A stretch of DNA of 64,000 nt from Corynebacterium sp. MSK008 (GCF_030232585.1 NZ_JASPJX010000001.1:186001-250000), one strand, 5' to 3'; shown: positions 8,416 through 18,217, counted from the first letter of the stretch. A program made the numbers and translations. Notes: a model not told the origin generated them from the letters alone.

Positions 8416-9108
8416 ATGACTACGGCTGCAAAACCAGACAAGAAGGCTGCCCGCGAAGGGGCGATCACGCTCGGTGTCGCGGGCGCGCTGACTTGGATAA
8501 GCTCGCGGATGGACTGGGTGCGCGCGGAGTTCGTCGACGACATCTCCGGCGGCGGCGAAGCAAGCGTCAACGGCGCGGACTGGTCCACGGAGACCGGTGC
8601 GATTGCGGTGCTGCTGCTTGCCGGCATGGTCGCAGCACTTGCTTTGCGACGTCTCGGCCGCCGCGTCATCGGCGCCATCTGCGCGGCGGCGTCTATCGGC
8701 CTGGCAGTGCCGGCGGTGCGGCTGCTGACTGGCGGGGCGGACCCAGAGCGTGTGCACGCGCTGCTCACCGCTGGAGCGGACGAGGCGCAGCAGGGCAATT
8801 CCGCCCCGGCGATTGCGCAGTGGGCGGAAATCACCTCCGCGACCACGCTGGTGGCCGGCCCCGGGTTGGCGCTCGCGGCCGCGGTGCTCGGCCTGCTCGG
8901 CGGGGTGCTGTTGATCGCGCGGCCGGGCGAGGATTCGCCCCGGCAGAACAAGTACGAAAAAGAAACCGTGCGCCGAGAGAAGGTGCGCGAGGACTTGGAG
9001 GAGGACCCCCAGTCCGGCCGCGTGCTGTGGGACGCGATCAGCGCGGACATCGACCCGACTGATCCGGAGAATGGACCGGATTTCCGATCCTCGAAGTCCA
9101 CCCGCTAG
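8416..9108 (+). CDS. TIGR02234 family Trp-associated membrane protein
   Basis: A 230-residue membrane protein with about four hydrophobic segments (near residues 15-32, 55-75, 80-100 and 130-160). A charged cytoplasmic tail follows (RQNKYEKETVRREKVREDLEEDP) and the C-terminus carries an acidic DPTDPENGPD stretch. This layout, together with position directly upstream of a trpC-like gene, is the hallmark of the actinobacterial TIGR02234 family, found beside trp genes. Function is unknown. The ATG is 4 bases after the phosphatase stop, so it belongs to the same operon. Confidence 0.82.
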   Translation: MTTAAKPDKKAAREGAITLGVAGALTWISSRMDWVRAEFVDDISGGGEASVNGADWSTETGAIAVLLLAGMVAALALRRLGRRVIGAICAAASIGLAVPAVRLLTGGADPERVHALLTAGADEAQQGNSAPAIAQWAEITSATTLVAGPGLALAAAVLGLLGGVLLIARPGEDSPRQNKYEKETVRREKVREDLEEDPQSGRVLWDAISADIDPTDPENGPDFRSSKSTR

Positions 9109-9152
9109 CCTTATCGGTGACAGGCCAGGCCCATTGCAACTGGGAGGTAGCC

Positions 9153-9971
9153 ATGCCGGCACCGAGCACACTCGACGACGTTGTCGCTGGTGTGCTTCGC
9201 GACGTTGCCAAGCGTGAGGCCGCCGTATCCTTCAAAGAGATCAAAGCGCGTTCGCGCGATATGGCGCCGACCCGGGATGCCCGGGCGGCGCTTTTGCGTC
9301 ATGGCTGCAGCGTGATCGTGGAGATCAAGCGTAACTCGCCGGTCTTCGGCCCCACCGGTGCCGGGCTTTCGAGCGTCGAGGCGCTGGCCCAGAACATCGA
9401 GGCTGGCGGCGCCCACCTCATCGCGTGCCAGACGGAGCGGCTGCGTTTCGACGGCTCCCTGGCCGACATGGCCCAAGCCAGGGCAGCGGTGGAGCTGCCG
9501 ATGGTGTGCCGCGACGTGATCGTGGACCCGTACCAGATCCATGAGGCCCGCTGCTACGGCGCCGACGCCGTCCCGCTGCAGGTGGGCATCTTGGACCAGC
9601 ACCGGTTCGAGGCGCTGCTGGACCGCGCCGAGTCCCTCGGTATGGTCGCTGTGGCGGAGGTGCGCACCCCGGAGGAGGCGGACCGCGCGCTGCGCGCGGG
9701 TGTGTCCGTGGTGGCGGTGAACTCCTGGACCTTCGACACCAACGACTTGAATCGCAACGCGTTCGCCGAGATCGCCCCTGGCCTTCCCAGCGAGGTGATC
9801 AAGATCAGCCTCGGTGGCGTGGCCACTCCGCGCGATCTGATCGACGCCGCCTCCTGCGGAGCGGACGCCGTGCTCGCGGCGGAGGCCGTCATGGCCGCGG
9901 GCGATGTGCTCTCGGCGACGCGCTCGCTGGCTACCGCAGGCCAGCACCCCGCGTGCCCGTCGCGAAACTAA
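9153..9971 (+). CDS. TrpC-like indole-3-glycerol phosphate synthase paralogue with altered active site
   Basis: A 272-residue TIM-barrel protein clearly of the TrpC family. Landmarks include [10 protein letters not shown] (Glu57, Lys59), [19 protein letters not shown] (Glu169), VNS (Asn190) and GADAVL. Compared with functional TrpC the catalytic Lys of the RKDF motif is Arg120 (CRDV), the arginine after the VN motif is Trp192 (NSWTF), and the barrel-end ESG is L220-G-G. Three positions needed for chemistry or phosphate binding are thus changed, so normal synthase activity is doubtful. Corynebacteria commonly carry a trpCF fusion in the trp operon plus this paralogue beside lgt. The ATG at 9153 has a GGGAGGT ribosome binding site. 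Confidence 0.82.
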   Translation: MPAPSTLDDVVAGVLRDVAKREAAVSFKEIKARSRDMAPTRDARAALLRHGCSVIVEIKRNSPVFGPTGAGLSSVEALAQNIEAGGAHLIACQTERLRFDGSLADMAQARAAVELPMVCRDVIVDPYQIHEARCYGADAVPLQVGILDQHRFEALLDRAESLGMVAVAEVRTPEEADRALRAGVSVVAVNSWTFDTNDLNRNAFAEIAPGLPSEVIKISLGGVATPRDLIDAASCGADAVLAAEAVMAAGDVLSATRSLATAGQHPACPSRN

Positions 9972-9988
9972 ATGGCACACTGTTTGGC

Positions 9989-10948
9989 GTGCAAACGCTG
10001 AACTTGGCCAACATTCCGTCGCCGCCGCAGGGCGTGTGGTACCTCGGTCCCATCCCCATCCGCGCCTACGCGCTGTGCATCATCACCGGCATCGTTGTCG
10101 CGATGGCGATCTCGCTGCGCCGCTACAAAGCGCGTGGCGGTAACCCGGAGACGGTGTGGGACGCGGCGATTGTGGTCATCCCCGCCGGCATCATCGGCGG
10201 GCGCTTGTACCACGTGATCACGGACCACCAGAAGTACTTCGGCGAGGGCAAAAACCCCTGGCAGGCGTTCAATATCACCGCCGGGGGCTTGGGCATTATC
10301 GGCGCGGTGGCGCTTGGCGCGGTGGCGGTGTGGGTGATGATGCGGCGCAAGGGGCTGCCGATTGCCCCGCTTGCGGACGCGATCGCGCCGTCGGTGATCC
10401 TCGCCCAAGGCATCGGCCGGCTGGGCAACTACTTTAACCAGGAGCTCTACGGCGCCGAGACGGATGTGCCGTGGGCGCTGGACATCTACTACCGCGTCAA
10501 CGAAGCCGGCCAGTACGCGCCGCTGACGGGCCGCTCCACCGGCGAGGTGATCGCGAGCGTGCACCCGACGTTCCTTTACGAGCTGATCTGGAACGTCGCG
10601 GTGTTTTTCGTGCTCATCTGGGCGGACCGCCGCTTCCGCCTCGGCCACGGCCGGGTGTTCTGGCTGTACGTTGCCGGCTACACGCTGGGCCGGTTCTTTA
10701 TCGAGTTCATGCGCCGCGACGAGGCGAACCTGATCCTCGGCCTGCGCGTGAACACGTGGGTCTCCGCCATTTTGTTCATCGTCGCCGTGGTGATCTTCTT
10801 CAAGCTGCAAAAGGGCAGGGAGACCCCGGAGGAGGTGGACCCGGAGTACAACCGCTCGTCCACGGCAGACTCCCAGGATCGGGAGTACCGTGGGGCGCTG
10901 GAAAACACGAATGGCACCTACGAAGGTGAGGTTGGTACACGTGGATAG
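9989..10948 (+). CDS. lgt: prolipoprotein diacylglyceryl transferase
   Basis: Integral membrane enzyme that transfers diacylglycerol from phosphatidylglycerol to the lipobox cysteine of prolipoproteins, the first step of lipoprotein maturation. The 319-residue product has about seven membrane helices and the family signature [13 protein letters not shown], with the conserved Arg/His pair in [11 protein letters not shown]. The C-terminal tail is hydrophilic. I prefer GTG 9989 ([15 protein letters not shown]) because family similarity starts there. A GTG at 9953 would overlap the trpC-like gene by 19 bases. Clients in this window include the lipoproteins at 3091 and 36936. It overlaps pyk by 8 bases. 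Confidence 0.93.
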   Translation: MQTLNLANIPSPPQGVWYLGPIPIRAYALCIITGIVVAMAISLRRYKARGGNPETVWDAAIVVIPAGIIGGRLYHVITDHQKYFGEGKNPWQAFNITAGGLGIIGAVALGAVAVWVMMRRKGLPIAPLADAIAPSVILAQGIGRLGNYFNQELYGAETDVPWALDIYYRVNEAGQYAPLTGRSTGEVIASVHPTFLYELIWNVAVFFVLIWADRRFRLGHGRVFWLYVAGYTLGRFFIEFMRRDEANLILGLRVNTWVSAILFIVAVVIFFKLQKGRETPEEVDPEYNRSSTADSQDREYRGALENTNGTYEGEVGTRG

Positions 10949-12365
10949 AAGGACAAAGATCGTCTGCACCCTCGGCCCGGCTGTGGCAAGCAAGGATGCG
11001 ATTTTGGGGCTGGTGCGCGACGGCATGGACGTGGCGCGCCTGAACTTCTCGCACGGCGACTACCCGGACCACGAGCAGAACTACCGCTGGGTCCGTGAGG
11101 CCACCGACGAGACCGGCCACGCCGTGGGCATCTTGGCCGACCTGCAGGGCCCGAAGATCCGCCTCGGCCGCTTCGAAGGCGACGGCAAGACCTACTGGGA
11201 AACCGGCGAGACCGTCCGCATCACCGTCGACGACATCGAAGGCACGCACGACCGCGTGTCCACCACCTACAAGCAGCTCGCCCAGGACGCGAAGCCGGGC
11301 GACCGCCTGCTCGTGGACGACGGCAAGGTCGGTTTGGTCTGCACCGAGGTCGACGGCAACGACGTGGTCTGCCGCGTCACCGAGGGCGGCCCGGTGTCGA
11401 ACAACAAGGGTGTCTCGCTTCCGGGCATGGACATCTCCGTGCCGGCGCTGAGCGAGAAGGACAAGGCTGATCTGCGCTTCGCGCTGGAGCTCGGCGTGGA
11501 CATTATCGCCCTGTCGTTCGTGCGTTCTCCGGCCGATGTGGAGCAGGTCCACGAGATCATGGATGAGGTCGGCCGGCGTGTGCCTGTCGTCGCAAAGCTT
11601 GAAAAGCCCGAGGCTGTGGACGCGCTGGAATCCATCATCCTCGCGTTCGACGCAGTGATGGTCGCGCGCGGCGACCTGGGCGTGGAAATCCCGCTGGAGC
11701 AGGTCCCGGCCGTGCAGAAGCGCGTGATCCAGATTGCGCGTGAGAATGCCAAGCCGGTGATCGTCGCAACGCAAATGCTCGACTCCATGATTGAGAACTC
11801 ACGCCCGACGCGTGCCGAGGCCTCCGACGTGGCCAACGCGGTGCTCGACGGCGCAGACGGCGTCATGCTCTCCGGCGAGACATCCGTGGGCGTGGATCCG
11901 CACAACGTGGTGCGCACCATGAGCCGCATCGTGCGCTCCGCCGAAACCATGGGCAGCGTGCCGCCACTGAACCACATCCCGCGCACGAAGCGCGGCGTGG
12001 TGTCCTACTCCGCGAACGACATCGCCGACCGCCTCAACGCGCGCGCGATTGTCACGTTCACCACCTCGGGCGACACCGCACGCCGCGTGGCGCGCCTGCA
12101 CCCGGACCTGCCGCTTCTGGTGTTCACACCGGTGCAGCAAGTGCGCTCGCAGCTGGCCATGACGTGGGGCGCGGAGACGTTCCTGTGCGAGCAGGTCCAC
12201 AGCACCGACGACATGATCAAGGTGGTGGACCGCCAGCTGTTGGCCATGGAGCAGTACAACGAGGGCGACACCATGGTTGTTGTCGCAGGCACCCCGCCGG
12301 GTGTTGCGGGGACGACCAACACCATCCACGTCCACCAGCTCGGCGAGGACACGCGCAACCCCTAA
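10941..12365 (+). CDS. pyk: pyruvate kinase
   Basis: Glycolytic enzyme converting phosphoenolpyruvate and ADP to pyruvate and ATP in the cytosol. The 474-residue length fits the family. Visible features are [13 protein letters not shown] at the N-terminus, the catalytic lysine in [10 protein letters not shown], the metal/substrate signature [12 protein letters not shown] and the [13 protein letters not shown] segment. The C-terminal third is the allosteric domain ([22 protein letters not shown]). The start is GTG 10941, inside the lgt stop region, with an AAGGTGAGG ribosome binding site about 10 bases upstream. Translation coupled to lgt is likely; the same lgt-pyk order is found in C. glutamicum. 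Confidence 0.96.
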   Translation: MDRRTKIVCTLGPAVASKDAILGLVRDGMDVARLNFSHGDYPDHEQNYRWVREATDETGHAVGILADLQGPKIRLGRFEGDGKTYWETGETVRITVDDIEGTHDRVSTTYKQLAQDAKPGDRLLVDDGKVGLVCTEVDGNDVVCRVTEGGPVSNNKGVSLPGMDISVPALSEKDKADLRFALELGVDIIALSFVRSPADVEQVHEIMDEVGRRVPVVAKLEKPEAVDALESIILAFDAVMVARGDLGVEIPLEQVPAVQKRVIQIARENAKPVIVATQMLDSMIENSRPTRAEASDVANAVLDGADGVMLSGETSVGVDPHNVVRTMSRIVRSAETMGSVPPLNHIPRTKRGVVSYSANDIADRLNARAIVTFTTSGDTARRVARLHPDLPLLVFTPVQQVRSQLAMTWGAETFLCEQVHSTDDMIKVVDRQLLAMEQYNEGDTMVVVAGTPPGVAGTTNTIHVHQLGEDTRNP

Positions 12366-12370
12366 GTGGT

Positions 12371-12376
12371 TACGCT
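12371..12376 (+). promoter_or_regulatory. -10-like hexamer of the UvrA paralogue
   Basis: TACGCT ends 7 bases before the ATG at 12384, suggesting a separate leaderless transcript for the UvrA-like gene. Confidence 0.45.
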
Positions 12377-12383
12377 GGTGGGC

Positions 12384-14804
12384 ATGCCTGGAATCGAAGT
12401 TCGCGACGCCCACCTGCACAATCTCCGCAACGTGGATGTGGACATCCCGCGCGGCACACTTGTTGCGGTGACCGGTGTGTCCGGCTCCGGCAAGTCCTCG
12501 CTCGCGTTCGGCACCATCCACGGCGAGGGCCAGCGCCGCTACCTCGAATCGGTCGCGCCCTTTGCCCGCCGCCTGATCGGCTCCGCGGTGGACCCGCAGG
12601 TCGGCTCGGTGGAGGGGCTGCCACCCACGGTGGCGCTGGAGCAGTCCACCTCCGGCGGCGGCGCGCGCTCGACCGTGGGCACCGTCTCCGCGCTGTCCAA
12701 CAGCATCCGTCTGCTGTACTCGCGCGCGGGCGACAACCCGAAGGGGCTGTACTCCGACTCGTTTTCCCCGAACACACCCGAAGGCATGTGCCCGACGTGC
12801 CAGGGCACCGGCGTGGTGCACGAGCCCACCGAGGAATCCATGGTGCCGGACCCGACGCTGTCCATCGAGGACGGCGCAATTCAGGCCTGGCCGGGCGCCT
12901 GGGCGGGCAAGAACTTCCACGACATCCTGGCCACGCTGGGCTACGACCTGGATTCGCCCTGGCAGGACCTGCCCAAGGAAGACCGCGAGTGGATCCTGTT
13001 CACCGAGGAGCGCCCGGTGGTCACCGTCAAGCCACTTCGCGGCGAGGATCAGATCCAGCGCAACTACAAGGGCACGTGGCGCTCGGTGGCGTCGTATTTG
13101 ACCAATACGCTCGCGGAGACCCAGTCCGACACCCTGCGCAAACGCGTGCTGTCCTACATGGAGTCGCGCGTGTGCGAGACCTGCCACGGCCGCCGCCTCA
13201 ACCCGGAAGCGCTCAAGGTCACCTACGCGGGGATGCCTATCGACGAGCTCGGCGCCCTGCCGCTCGACCAGGTCCACGAGGTGCTGGCCGCGCAGGAACC
13301 TGCCGAGGGCTCGGCCGAGGACCTGCTACTCAAGCAGATCCTGCCAGCGCTGCAGTCCGCGCTGGACTTGGGGCTTGCGCACCTAAGCCTGGACCGCCCC
13401 GCGCCGACGCTGTCCGCCGGTGAGCTGCAGCGCATCCGCCTGTCCGCCCAGCTGCGCTCGGGCTTGTTCGGCGTGGCGTACGTGCTGGACGAGCCGTCCG
13501 CCGGCCTGCACCCCGCCGAGCGCGGAGCGGTGCTGGACATCTGCCGCCGCTTCATCGACGCTGGCAACTCCGTTCTGCTGGTCGAACACGACATGGAGCT
13601 CGTCGCCCAGACCGACTGGCTCGTGGACGTCGGCCCGCTCGCCGGCGAGCGCGGCGGTGAGGTGGTGTATGCCGGCCCCACCAGCGACTACACCGGCGAC
13701 GCGCCCACTGCGAAGGCGTTGGCGAACCGGGCACCATTGCTTAACGACGACCCAAGGCCCGCCATCGGCGAACTGGTTTTGTCTGGGGTTTCGGCCCGCT
13801 CGATTGAGGGGCTGGACGTGTCCTTCGGGATGGGCCAGTTCACCGCCGTGGCCGGCGTGTCCGGCTCGGGCAAGTCGACCCTGGTGAGCACCGTGCTCGC
13901 CGGGGTGCTGCGCGAGGCGGCGTCCACCGTCGTCGATGAGGAAGACGAGGCCGCTGATGGTGCCGGGGTGGGGGAGGCCGGATGGTCCGTCGATAGGCAA
14001 GAAGGCTTCGACGCAGTGAGCCGGGTCGTGCAGATCACCCAGAAGCCCATCGGGCGCACCCCGCGCTCGACGCTGGCGACCTACACCGGGCTGTTCGACG
14101 GCGTGCGGAAGCTGTTCGCCAGCACCGACGAGGCGAAGCGGCGCAAGTGGACCGTGTCGCGCTTTTCCTACAACGTGAAGCAGGGGCAGTGCCCAACCTG
14201 CGGCGGTGCCGGAAAAATCGAGGTGGAGCTGGTGTTCCTGCCCGGCTCGTACACGACCTGCCCGGACTGCGGCGGCGCGCGCTACAACGACGAGACCCTC
14301 GAGGTGACCTGGGAGGGCCTGACCATCGCGGAGGTGCTGGAGCTGACTGTCGACGAAGCCGCGGACGTGTTCGCCGACGAGCCCAAGATCCTGCGCGCTG
14401 TGGAAACCCTGCAAGCGGTGGGGCTGGGCTACCTGCGCCTCGGCCAGGGTGCGCCGGAGCTTTCCGGCGGCGAGGCGCAGCGCATCAAGCTGGCCACCGA
14501 GCTGCAGCGCTCCCGCAACTCGCGCCGGGGCCACACCGTGTATTTGCTGGACGAGCCCACCACCGGCCTCCACCCCGCCGACGTTGCTCTGCTTGTCCAA
14601 GAACTCAACAGCCTGGTCGACGCGGGCCAGACCGTGATCGTGGTCGAGCACGACCTGTCTGTCATTGCCCAAGCCGACCGCGTGATCGAGATGGGCCCCG
14701 GCGCCGGCGCCGACGGCGGGCAGATCGTCGCCACCGGCACCCCGGCGGAGCTGGCCGAGCGCGACACCGCGACCGGGAAGGTGCTCGCCGAGCGGTCGGC
14801 GTAG
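12384..14804 (+). CDS. UvrA-like ABC ATPase (short UvrA paralogue)
   Basis: An 806-residue protein with two ABC ATPase modules. Walker A motifs are GVSGSGKSS near the N-terminus and GVSGSGKST near residue 500. ABC signatures are LSAGELQRI and LSGGEAQRI, and Walker B/D-loop segments are [13 protein letters not shown] and [13 protein letters not shown]. UvrA-type zinc modules are present as CPTC/CETC and CPTC/CPDC pairs. Housekeeping UvrA is about 950 residues. This short form, with a compressed first-half insertion, belongs to the paralogues associated with DNA repair accessory or drug-resistance roles and probably works without UvrB. Its stop is followed 14 bases later by the first copy of the palindromic array. 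Confidence 0.9.
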   Translation: MPGIEVRDAHLHNLRNVDVDIPRGTLVAVTGVSGSGKSSLAFGTIHGEGQRRYLESVAPFARRLIGSAVDPQVGSVEGLPPTVALEQSTSGGGARSTVGTVSALSNSIRLLYSRAGDNPKGLYSDSFSPNTPEGMCPTCQGTGVVHEPTEESMVPDPTLSIEDGAIQAWPGAWAGKNFHDILATLGYDLDSPWQDLPKEDREWILFTEERPVVTVKPLRGEDQIQRNYKGTWRSVASYLTNTLAETQSDTLRKRVLSYMESRVCETCHGRRLNPEALKVTYAGMPIDELGALPLDQVHEVLAAQEPAEGSAEDLLLKQILPALQSALDLGLAHLSLDRPAPTLSAGELQRIRLSAQLRSGLFGVAYVLDEPSAGLHPAERGAVLDICRRFIDAGNSVLLVEHDMELVAQTDWLVDVGPLAGERGGEVVYAGPTSDYTGDAPTAKALANRAPLLNDDPRPAIGELVLSGVSARSIEGLDVSFGMGQFTAVAGVSGSGKSTLVSTVLAGVLREAASTVVDEEDEAADGAGVGEAGWSVDRQEGFDAVSRVVQITQKPIGRTPRSTLATYTGLFDGVRKLFASTDEAKRRKWTVSRFSYNVKQGQCPTCGGAGKIEVELVFLPGSYTTCPDCGGARYNDETLEVTWEGLTIAEVLELTVDEAADVFADEPKILRAVETLQAVGLGYLRLGQGAPELSGGEAQRIKLATELQRSRNSRRGHTVYLLDEPTTGLHPADVALLVQELNSLVDAGQTVIVVEHDLSVIAQADRVIEMGPGAGADGGQIVATGTPAELAERDTATGKVLAERSA

Positions 14805-14818
14805 ATCGCTGTGGGGGA

Positions 14819-15321
14819 CTATGCAGCTGCATAGCCGCGGAACCGCCGTTGTCTAAGTTTTGTTAGATAGGTTCCCTAAACGAAACATGCAAAAGTCGAC
14901 AATTGGGACGGTTGTTCAGGTTTAAAGGTGCAGGTTAGAATCTTATAAGTATTGTCGCATGTAAATTCGTACAAAAGCGAGCGGGCAAGCGGCTCGAATC
15001 ACTATGCAGCGGCATAGTCTCGTCGGCCGGGATTGCTATGCAGCGGCATAGTTTTCGCGATGGCTGATCCGCGTCAGGGGAGATTGGTTCGGAACTGTTG
15101 ACTATGCAGCGGCATAGTCTTGCGCACCGATTCCACTATGCGGCTGCATAGCCTCGACACCGTCGTCCACTATGCAGCGGCATAGTCTTGCAGACCGATT
15201 CCACTATGCAGCGGCATAGTTTCGGGGGGTGGATTCGCTATGCAGCGGCATAGTCCAGGCACGGTCATCAACTATGCGACGGCATAGTCCCGACACCGTC
15301 GTCCGCTATGCAGCTGCATAG
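14819..15321. repeat. array of ten 16-bp palindromes, mostly at exact 34-bp period
   Basis: Ten copies of CTATGCAGCGGCATAG or close variants start at 14819, 15002, 15036, 15102, 15136, 15170, 15204, 15238, 15272 and 15306. Seven successive copies from 15102 to 15306 are exactly 34 bp apart, as are 15002 and 15036. The 15036-15102 gap is 66 bp, close to two periods. Arms CTATGC/GCATAG are invariant; the four central bases vary (AGCG in six, AGCT in two, GGCT, GACG). The 14819 and 15306 copies are perfect palindromes. The 18-bp spacers differ, but two pairs are near-identical (15118 with 15186; 15152 with 15288), so the array grew partly by duplication. It fills a gap between two converging genes and encodes no protein. 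Role unknown. Confidence 0.93.
14912..14941 (+). promoter_or_regulatory. possible promoter reading into the palindrome array
   Basis: TTGTTC (14912-14917) and TAGAAT (14936-14941) are 18 bp apart in an AT-richer stretch and point at the repeat array, with no coding gene downstream on that strand. If active, the transcript would contain a series of short hairpins. Confidence 0.3.
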
Positions 15322-15443
15322 TCGAACGAAGCGCGGATCGGATCAATTCGCGTGCTGGATTCCGGGTTACCGCTCTTGCCAGATGCGAAGTAGCTGGGAT
15401 GGTGGTTGGCAGTTGGCTGCTCATGCGGCCGGGGTTACACAAG

Positions 15444-15641
15444 TTAGTCGTTCCGGCCGCCCGGCCCGCGGTAACCCATCAGCACGCTGATCATGGCGTC
15501 CTTTACAGCTTCTTCCTCGCGTTTTTGCTTGATCATTCGCTTCAGCACCGCTGGATCGTCTGGAAGGGAAGCGCGGTCGAAGTTGGCGCGCGAACGGGCG
15601 ACTGACTTTTTGTTTTTCTTGCGGTTAGTCACGCTCAGCAT
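15444..15641 (-). CDS. small basic hypothetical protein downstream of pabC
   Basis: A 65-residue, strongly charged soluble protein (MLSVTNRKKNKKSVARSRAN at the start, a helical KRMIKQKREEEAVKDAM centre and a GYRGPGG tail). Its ATG lies 17 bases inside the pabC 3' end in another frame, which suggests translational coupling and makes it the last gene of a pabAB-pabC operon. I recognise no family. Basic character would allow nucleic acid binding but nothing specific shows it. The palindrome array begins about 120 bases beyond its stop. Confidence 0.6.
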   Translation of the reverse strand: MLSVTNRKKNKKSVARSRANFDRASLPDDPAVLKRMIKQKREEEAVKDAMISVLMGYRGPGGRND

Positions 15642-16374
15642 TCTGCCACTCGACCGTGAAGCCGCCCCACCACCAGTCGCGCCACTCGTCGAAACAAGGG
15701 TGTGCCGGGGGAGTGATCACGGTGTCGCCGGCGTGCAGTTCGCTGACCGGGCTGATGCCGTGCAGGGAGTTGAGGAACCACAGGGGGCGTTCGGCGGCGA
15801 ACTCGGGCGTGATGCGGCGACGTCGAACGGGCAGCCCCTTTTCTTCAGCCCGTGCAACAGCCTGGTGCAATGTCACGCTCGGCAGCCACACTCCGTCGGG
15901 GATGCACAAGGTGTCGCCGTCCCACATCACCAGCGCGCCGGTGGTGGTCTCCATCATGGCGCCTCGCTTATCCGCGATCACCGTGTCGTCCGTCCCCTCC
16001 ACCTGGTACCGCGAACGGTATGTGCGAAAAGCGGCGAAGTCAGGGCCCTTAACCTCGGGTCGGGTGCGCGGGTCGGGAGCCTGCGTGTACGTCAACGCAG
16101 TAGACGAGCGCGGGGGAGGGGCGGAGCGGACGTCGAGAAGCAAAAGCCCCTGCGACAACACGATGCGGGGAAACAGCTCGCCGTCTCGCAGCAGTGGCAT
16201 GAGCCTATCGACGAACCCGTCCGGCAGCGGGCCCGCAGCGCGCGAAAACCGCTGAAGGTGCAGGTCGAGGCCGTTGGTGCGGCCGTTCGAGTGGCGCCAG
16301 GAGTCGGCCACATCGAGAGGGCCGTCGGGGACGTCGCACTCCACGAATGCACCGCGCCAGGCGTATCTACGCAT
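15625..16374 (-). CDS. pabC: aminodeoxychorismate lyase (class IV aminotransferase)
   Basis: A 249-residue fold-type IV PLP protein. By operon context it eliminates pyruvate from 4-amino-4-deoxychorismate to give p-aminobenzoate for folate. The probable PLP lysine is in EVKGPDF, and the conserved glutamate region is MMETTTGALVMWDGD, followed by the family's LHGISPVSEL segment. The N-terminus is short and divergent, starting at ATG 16374 and overlapping the 3' end of pabAB by 8 bases. Family identity is strong, and the lyase assignment leans on adjacency to pabAB. A branched-chain or D-amino acid aminotransferase is less likely here. Confidence 0.85.
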   Translation of the reverse strand: MRRYAWRGAFVECDVPDGPLDVADSWRHSNGRTNGLDLHLQRFSRAAGPLPDGFVDRLMPLLRDGELFPRIVLSQGLLLLDVRSAPPPRSSTALTYTQAPDPRTRPEVKGPDFAAFRTYRSRYQVEGTDDTVIADKRGAMMETTTGALVMWDGDTLCIPDGVWLPSVTLHQAVARAEEKGLPVRRRRITPEFAAERPLWFLNSLHGISPVSELHAGDTVITPPAHPCFDEWRDWWWGGFTVEWQNAERD

Positions 16375-18208
16375 CGAACGCTCCCAGCACGGACTGGGCC
16401 TTGAGGTTGCGCTCGGCGAGTTCGGACTCGGGGTCGGAGGCGAGCACGATCGCGCCGCCTGCGCCCACGGTGACGGTGTCGCCCGCGCGCACGGCGGTGC
16501 GGATCACCACGGACAGGTCGGCCTGGCCGTCGAAGCCGAAGTAGCCCAGCGCGCCGGAGTAAACGCCGCGCGGGGAGGTCTCCAGCCGATCGATGATCTC
16601 GCAGGTGCGCAGTTTCGGCGCGCCGGTCATGGAGCCAGGCGGGAACGTCGCGCGCACCGCGTCGATGGCAGTGTGACCCTCGCGCAGGCGGCCGGTGATG
16701 GTGGAAACCAGCTGGTGCACCGTCGCGTACGACTCCACCTGCATCAGCCCGGGCACGCGCACGGTACCAGGTTCGCAGACGCGGGAGAGGTCGTTGCGCA
16801 ACAGGTCCACGATCATGAGGTTTTCGGCGCGGGTTTTGTCGTCGTCAAGCAGCGCGGGGTCTTCGTCGGCGGCGATGGTGCCCTTGATCGGTTTCGCCTC
16901 CACGTTACGGCCGCGCACGGTGAGGAATCGCTCGGGCGAGGCGCTGGCGACCTCCACGCCGTCGAAGATCAGGTGCGCGGCGTACGGCGCGGGGTTGTGT
17001 TCGCGCAGCTTGCGATAGATATCGCCCGTCGCTTCGGCGGTGAAAGTGTCGGTCAAGCACACCTCGTAACTCTCACCCGCGCGCAGCAACTCCTGCGCCT
17101 TTTCAATGCTGGCGAGGTAGTCCGGGTTGCTCCAGGAGCCTTCGCCTATCGACGTCCCTCCGGCCCCCTCCGCCCCCTGCAACGCCTGCTCCAACCGGTC
17201 GAGCAGATCGGTAGCGCCGTCACCCGCCAGGGCGCATAGGTGCGCGGTTTCGGTGTCGTGGTCGTAGACGATGAACGACTGCGGACGCACAAAATACGCG
17301 TCCGGGTAGGGCGAGCGGTGGCGCAGCGTGATCCGCATGGTCAGCTCGGCGCACTCGTAGCCCAAGTACCCGATCCATCCGCCGGTAAACGGCAGGTCGG
17401 GTGCATCGAGAACTGGGGTGGACAGTTCGGTGCTGAGGGTGTCGAGCACGTTGCCGTCGTCAAGCGAATAGCTCATGGAGCGCGAAAGCGTTCCCGCGGT
17501 GTCGCCGAGGATGGAGAAATGCCCGCGCGTGTCGGCGGAGTCGAGGAAGAATGCGTCGTTACCGTCGCGCGTGATCGCGTTGAAGACGCGTTGGCAGTCG
17601 AGCGCGCCGGGGATTTCGCGGTGGATCAGGCGCCAGCCGCCGAGGAAGTTGCGCATGATCGCCGCGCCGTGCTGGGTGAGCACCGATTCGGGGTGGAATT
17701 GCACGCCCCAGTGATTCAACCCGTCGACTTTGAGCGCCTGGATTACGCCGTCCTCGCTGCGGGCGTGCACCGTGATGCCGGGGAGCTCGTCAACGTGAAG
17801 CGAGTGGTAGCGCACCACCTCAAAACCCTGCGGGATGCCGGTGAAGATGCCCTCGCCGGAGTGGGTGACGGTGGAGACGAACCCGTGGCGCGGCTCGGGC
17901 GCGCGGGTGACCCTGGCCCCGGCGAGCATCGCCAACCCCTGGTGGCCCAGGCACACGCCGAGCAGCGGGACGCCGGCATCCGCGGCTGCCTCGATGACGC
18001 GCCGGGACGCTCCGAAATCCTCCTCGCGCTCCGGGGTTCCGGGGCCCGGGGAGATGACCACGTGGCTGAACTCGCCGGCGCGCACCCGCTGAGGAAGATC
18101 AGCGGCCTCGCCCGCGGGGACTACGAGGGGCTCGCGGCCGGCGGCCTGCGCGACCAGGTGGGCGAGGTTGAATGTATATGAGTCGTAATTGTCAACGAGC
18201 AGAATCAT
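16367..18208 (-). CDS. pabAB: fused aminodeoxychorismate synthase PabA-PabB
   Basis: A 613-residue fusion making 4-amino-4-deoxychorismate from chorismate and glutamine. Residues 1-190 are the class I glutaminase: ISPGPGTPE, the nucleophile in GVCLGHQ and the His/Glu pair in VQFHPES. Residues about 200-600 are the PabB chorismate-binding domain, with ASPERFL, KPIKGTI, ENLMIVDLLRNDLSR and the FPPGSMTGAPK signature. The fusion is typical of Corynebacterium. The ATG at 18208 is 9 bases after TACGAT, a leaderless-type promoter that is divergent from the GNAT gene's. Downstream pabC and the small basic protein overlap it in series. Confidence 0.95.
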   Translation of the reverse strand: MILLVDNYDSYTFNLAHLVAQAAGREPLVVPAGEAADLPQRVRAGEFSHVVISPGPGTPEREEDFGASRRVIEAAADAGVPLLGVCLGHQGLAMLAGARVTRAPEPRHGFVSTVTHSGEGIFTGIPQGFEVVRYHSLHVDELPGITVHARSEDGVIQALKVDGLNHWGVQFHPESVLTQHGAAIMRNFLGGWRLIHREIPGALDCQRVFNAITRDGNDAFFLDSADTRGHFSILGDTAGTLSRSMSYSLDDGNVLDTLSTELSTPVLDAPDLPFTGGWIGYLGYECAELTMRITLRHRSPYPDAYFVRPQSFIVYDHDTETAHLCALAGDGATDLLDRLEQALQGAEGAGGTSIGEGSWSNPDYLASIEKAQELLRAGESYEVCLTDTFTAEATGDIYRKLREHNPAPYAAHLIFDGVEVASASPERFLTVRGRNVEAKPIKGTIAADEDPALLDDDKTRAENLMIVDLLRNDLSRVCEPGTVRVPGLMQVESYATVHQLVSTITGRLREGHTAIDAVRATFPPGSMTGAPKLRTCEIIDRLETSPRGVYSGALGYFGFDGQADLSVVIRTAVRAGDTVTVGAGGAIVLASDPESELAERNLKAQSVLGAFDA

Positions 18209-18217
18209 TGTGCCGAA

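Noticed and set aside
14819-15321. Regular repeat array read as a CRISPR
   Set aside because: Repeats are only 16 bp and palindromic, spacers 18 bp with near-duplicates, and no cas gene is nearby.
15308-15490. A short plus-strand frame starting within the last palindrome copy
   Set aside because: No ribosome binding site, no recognisable sequence, and it overlaps the small protein gene downstream of pabC.
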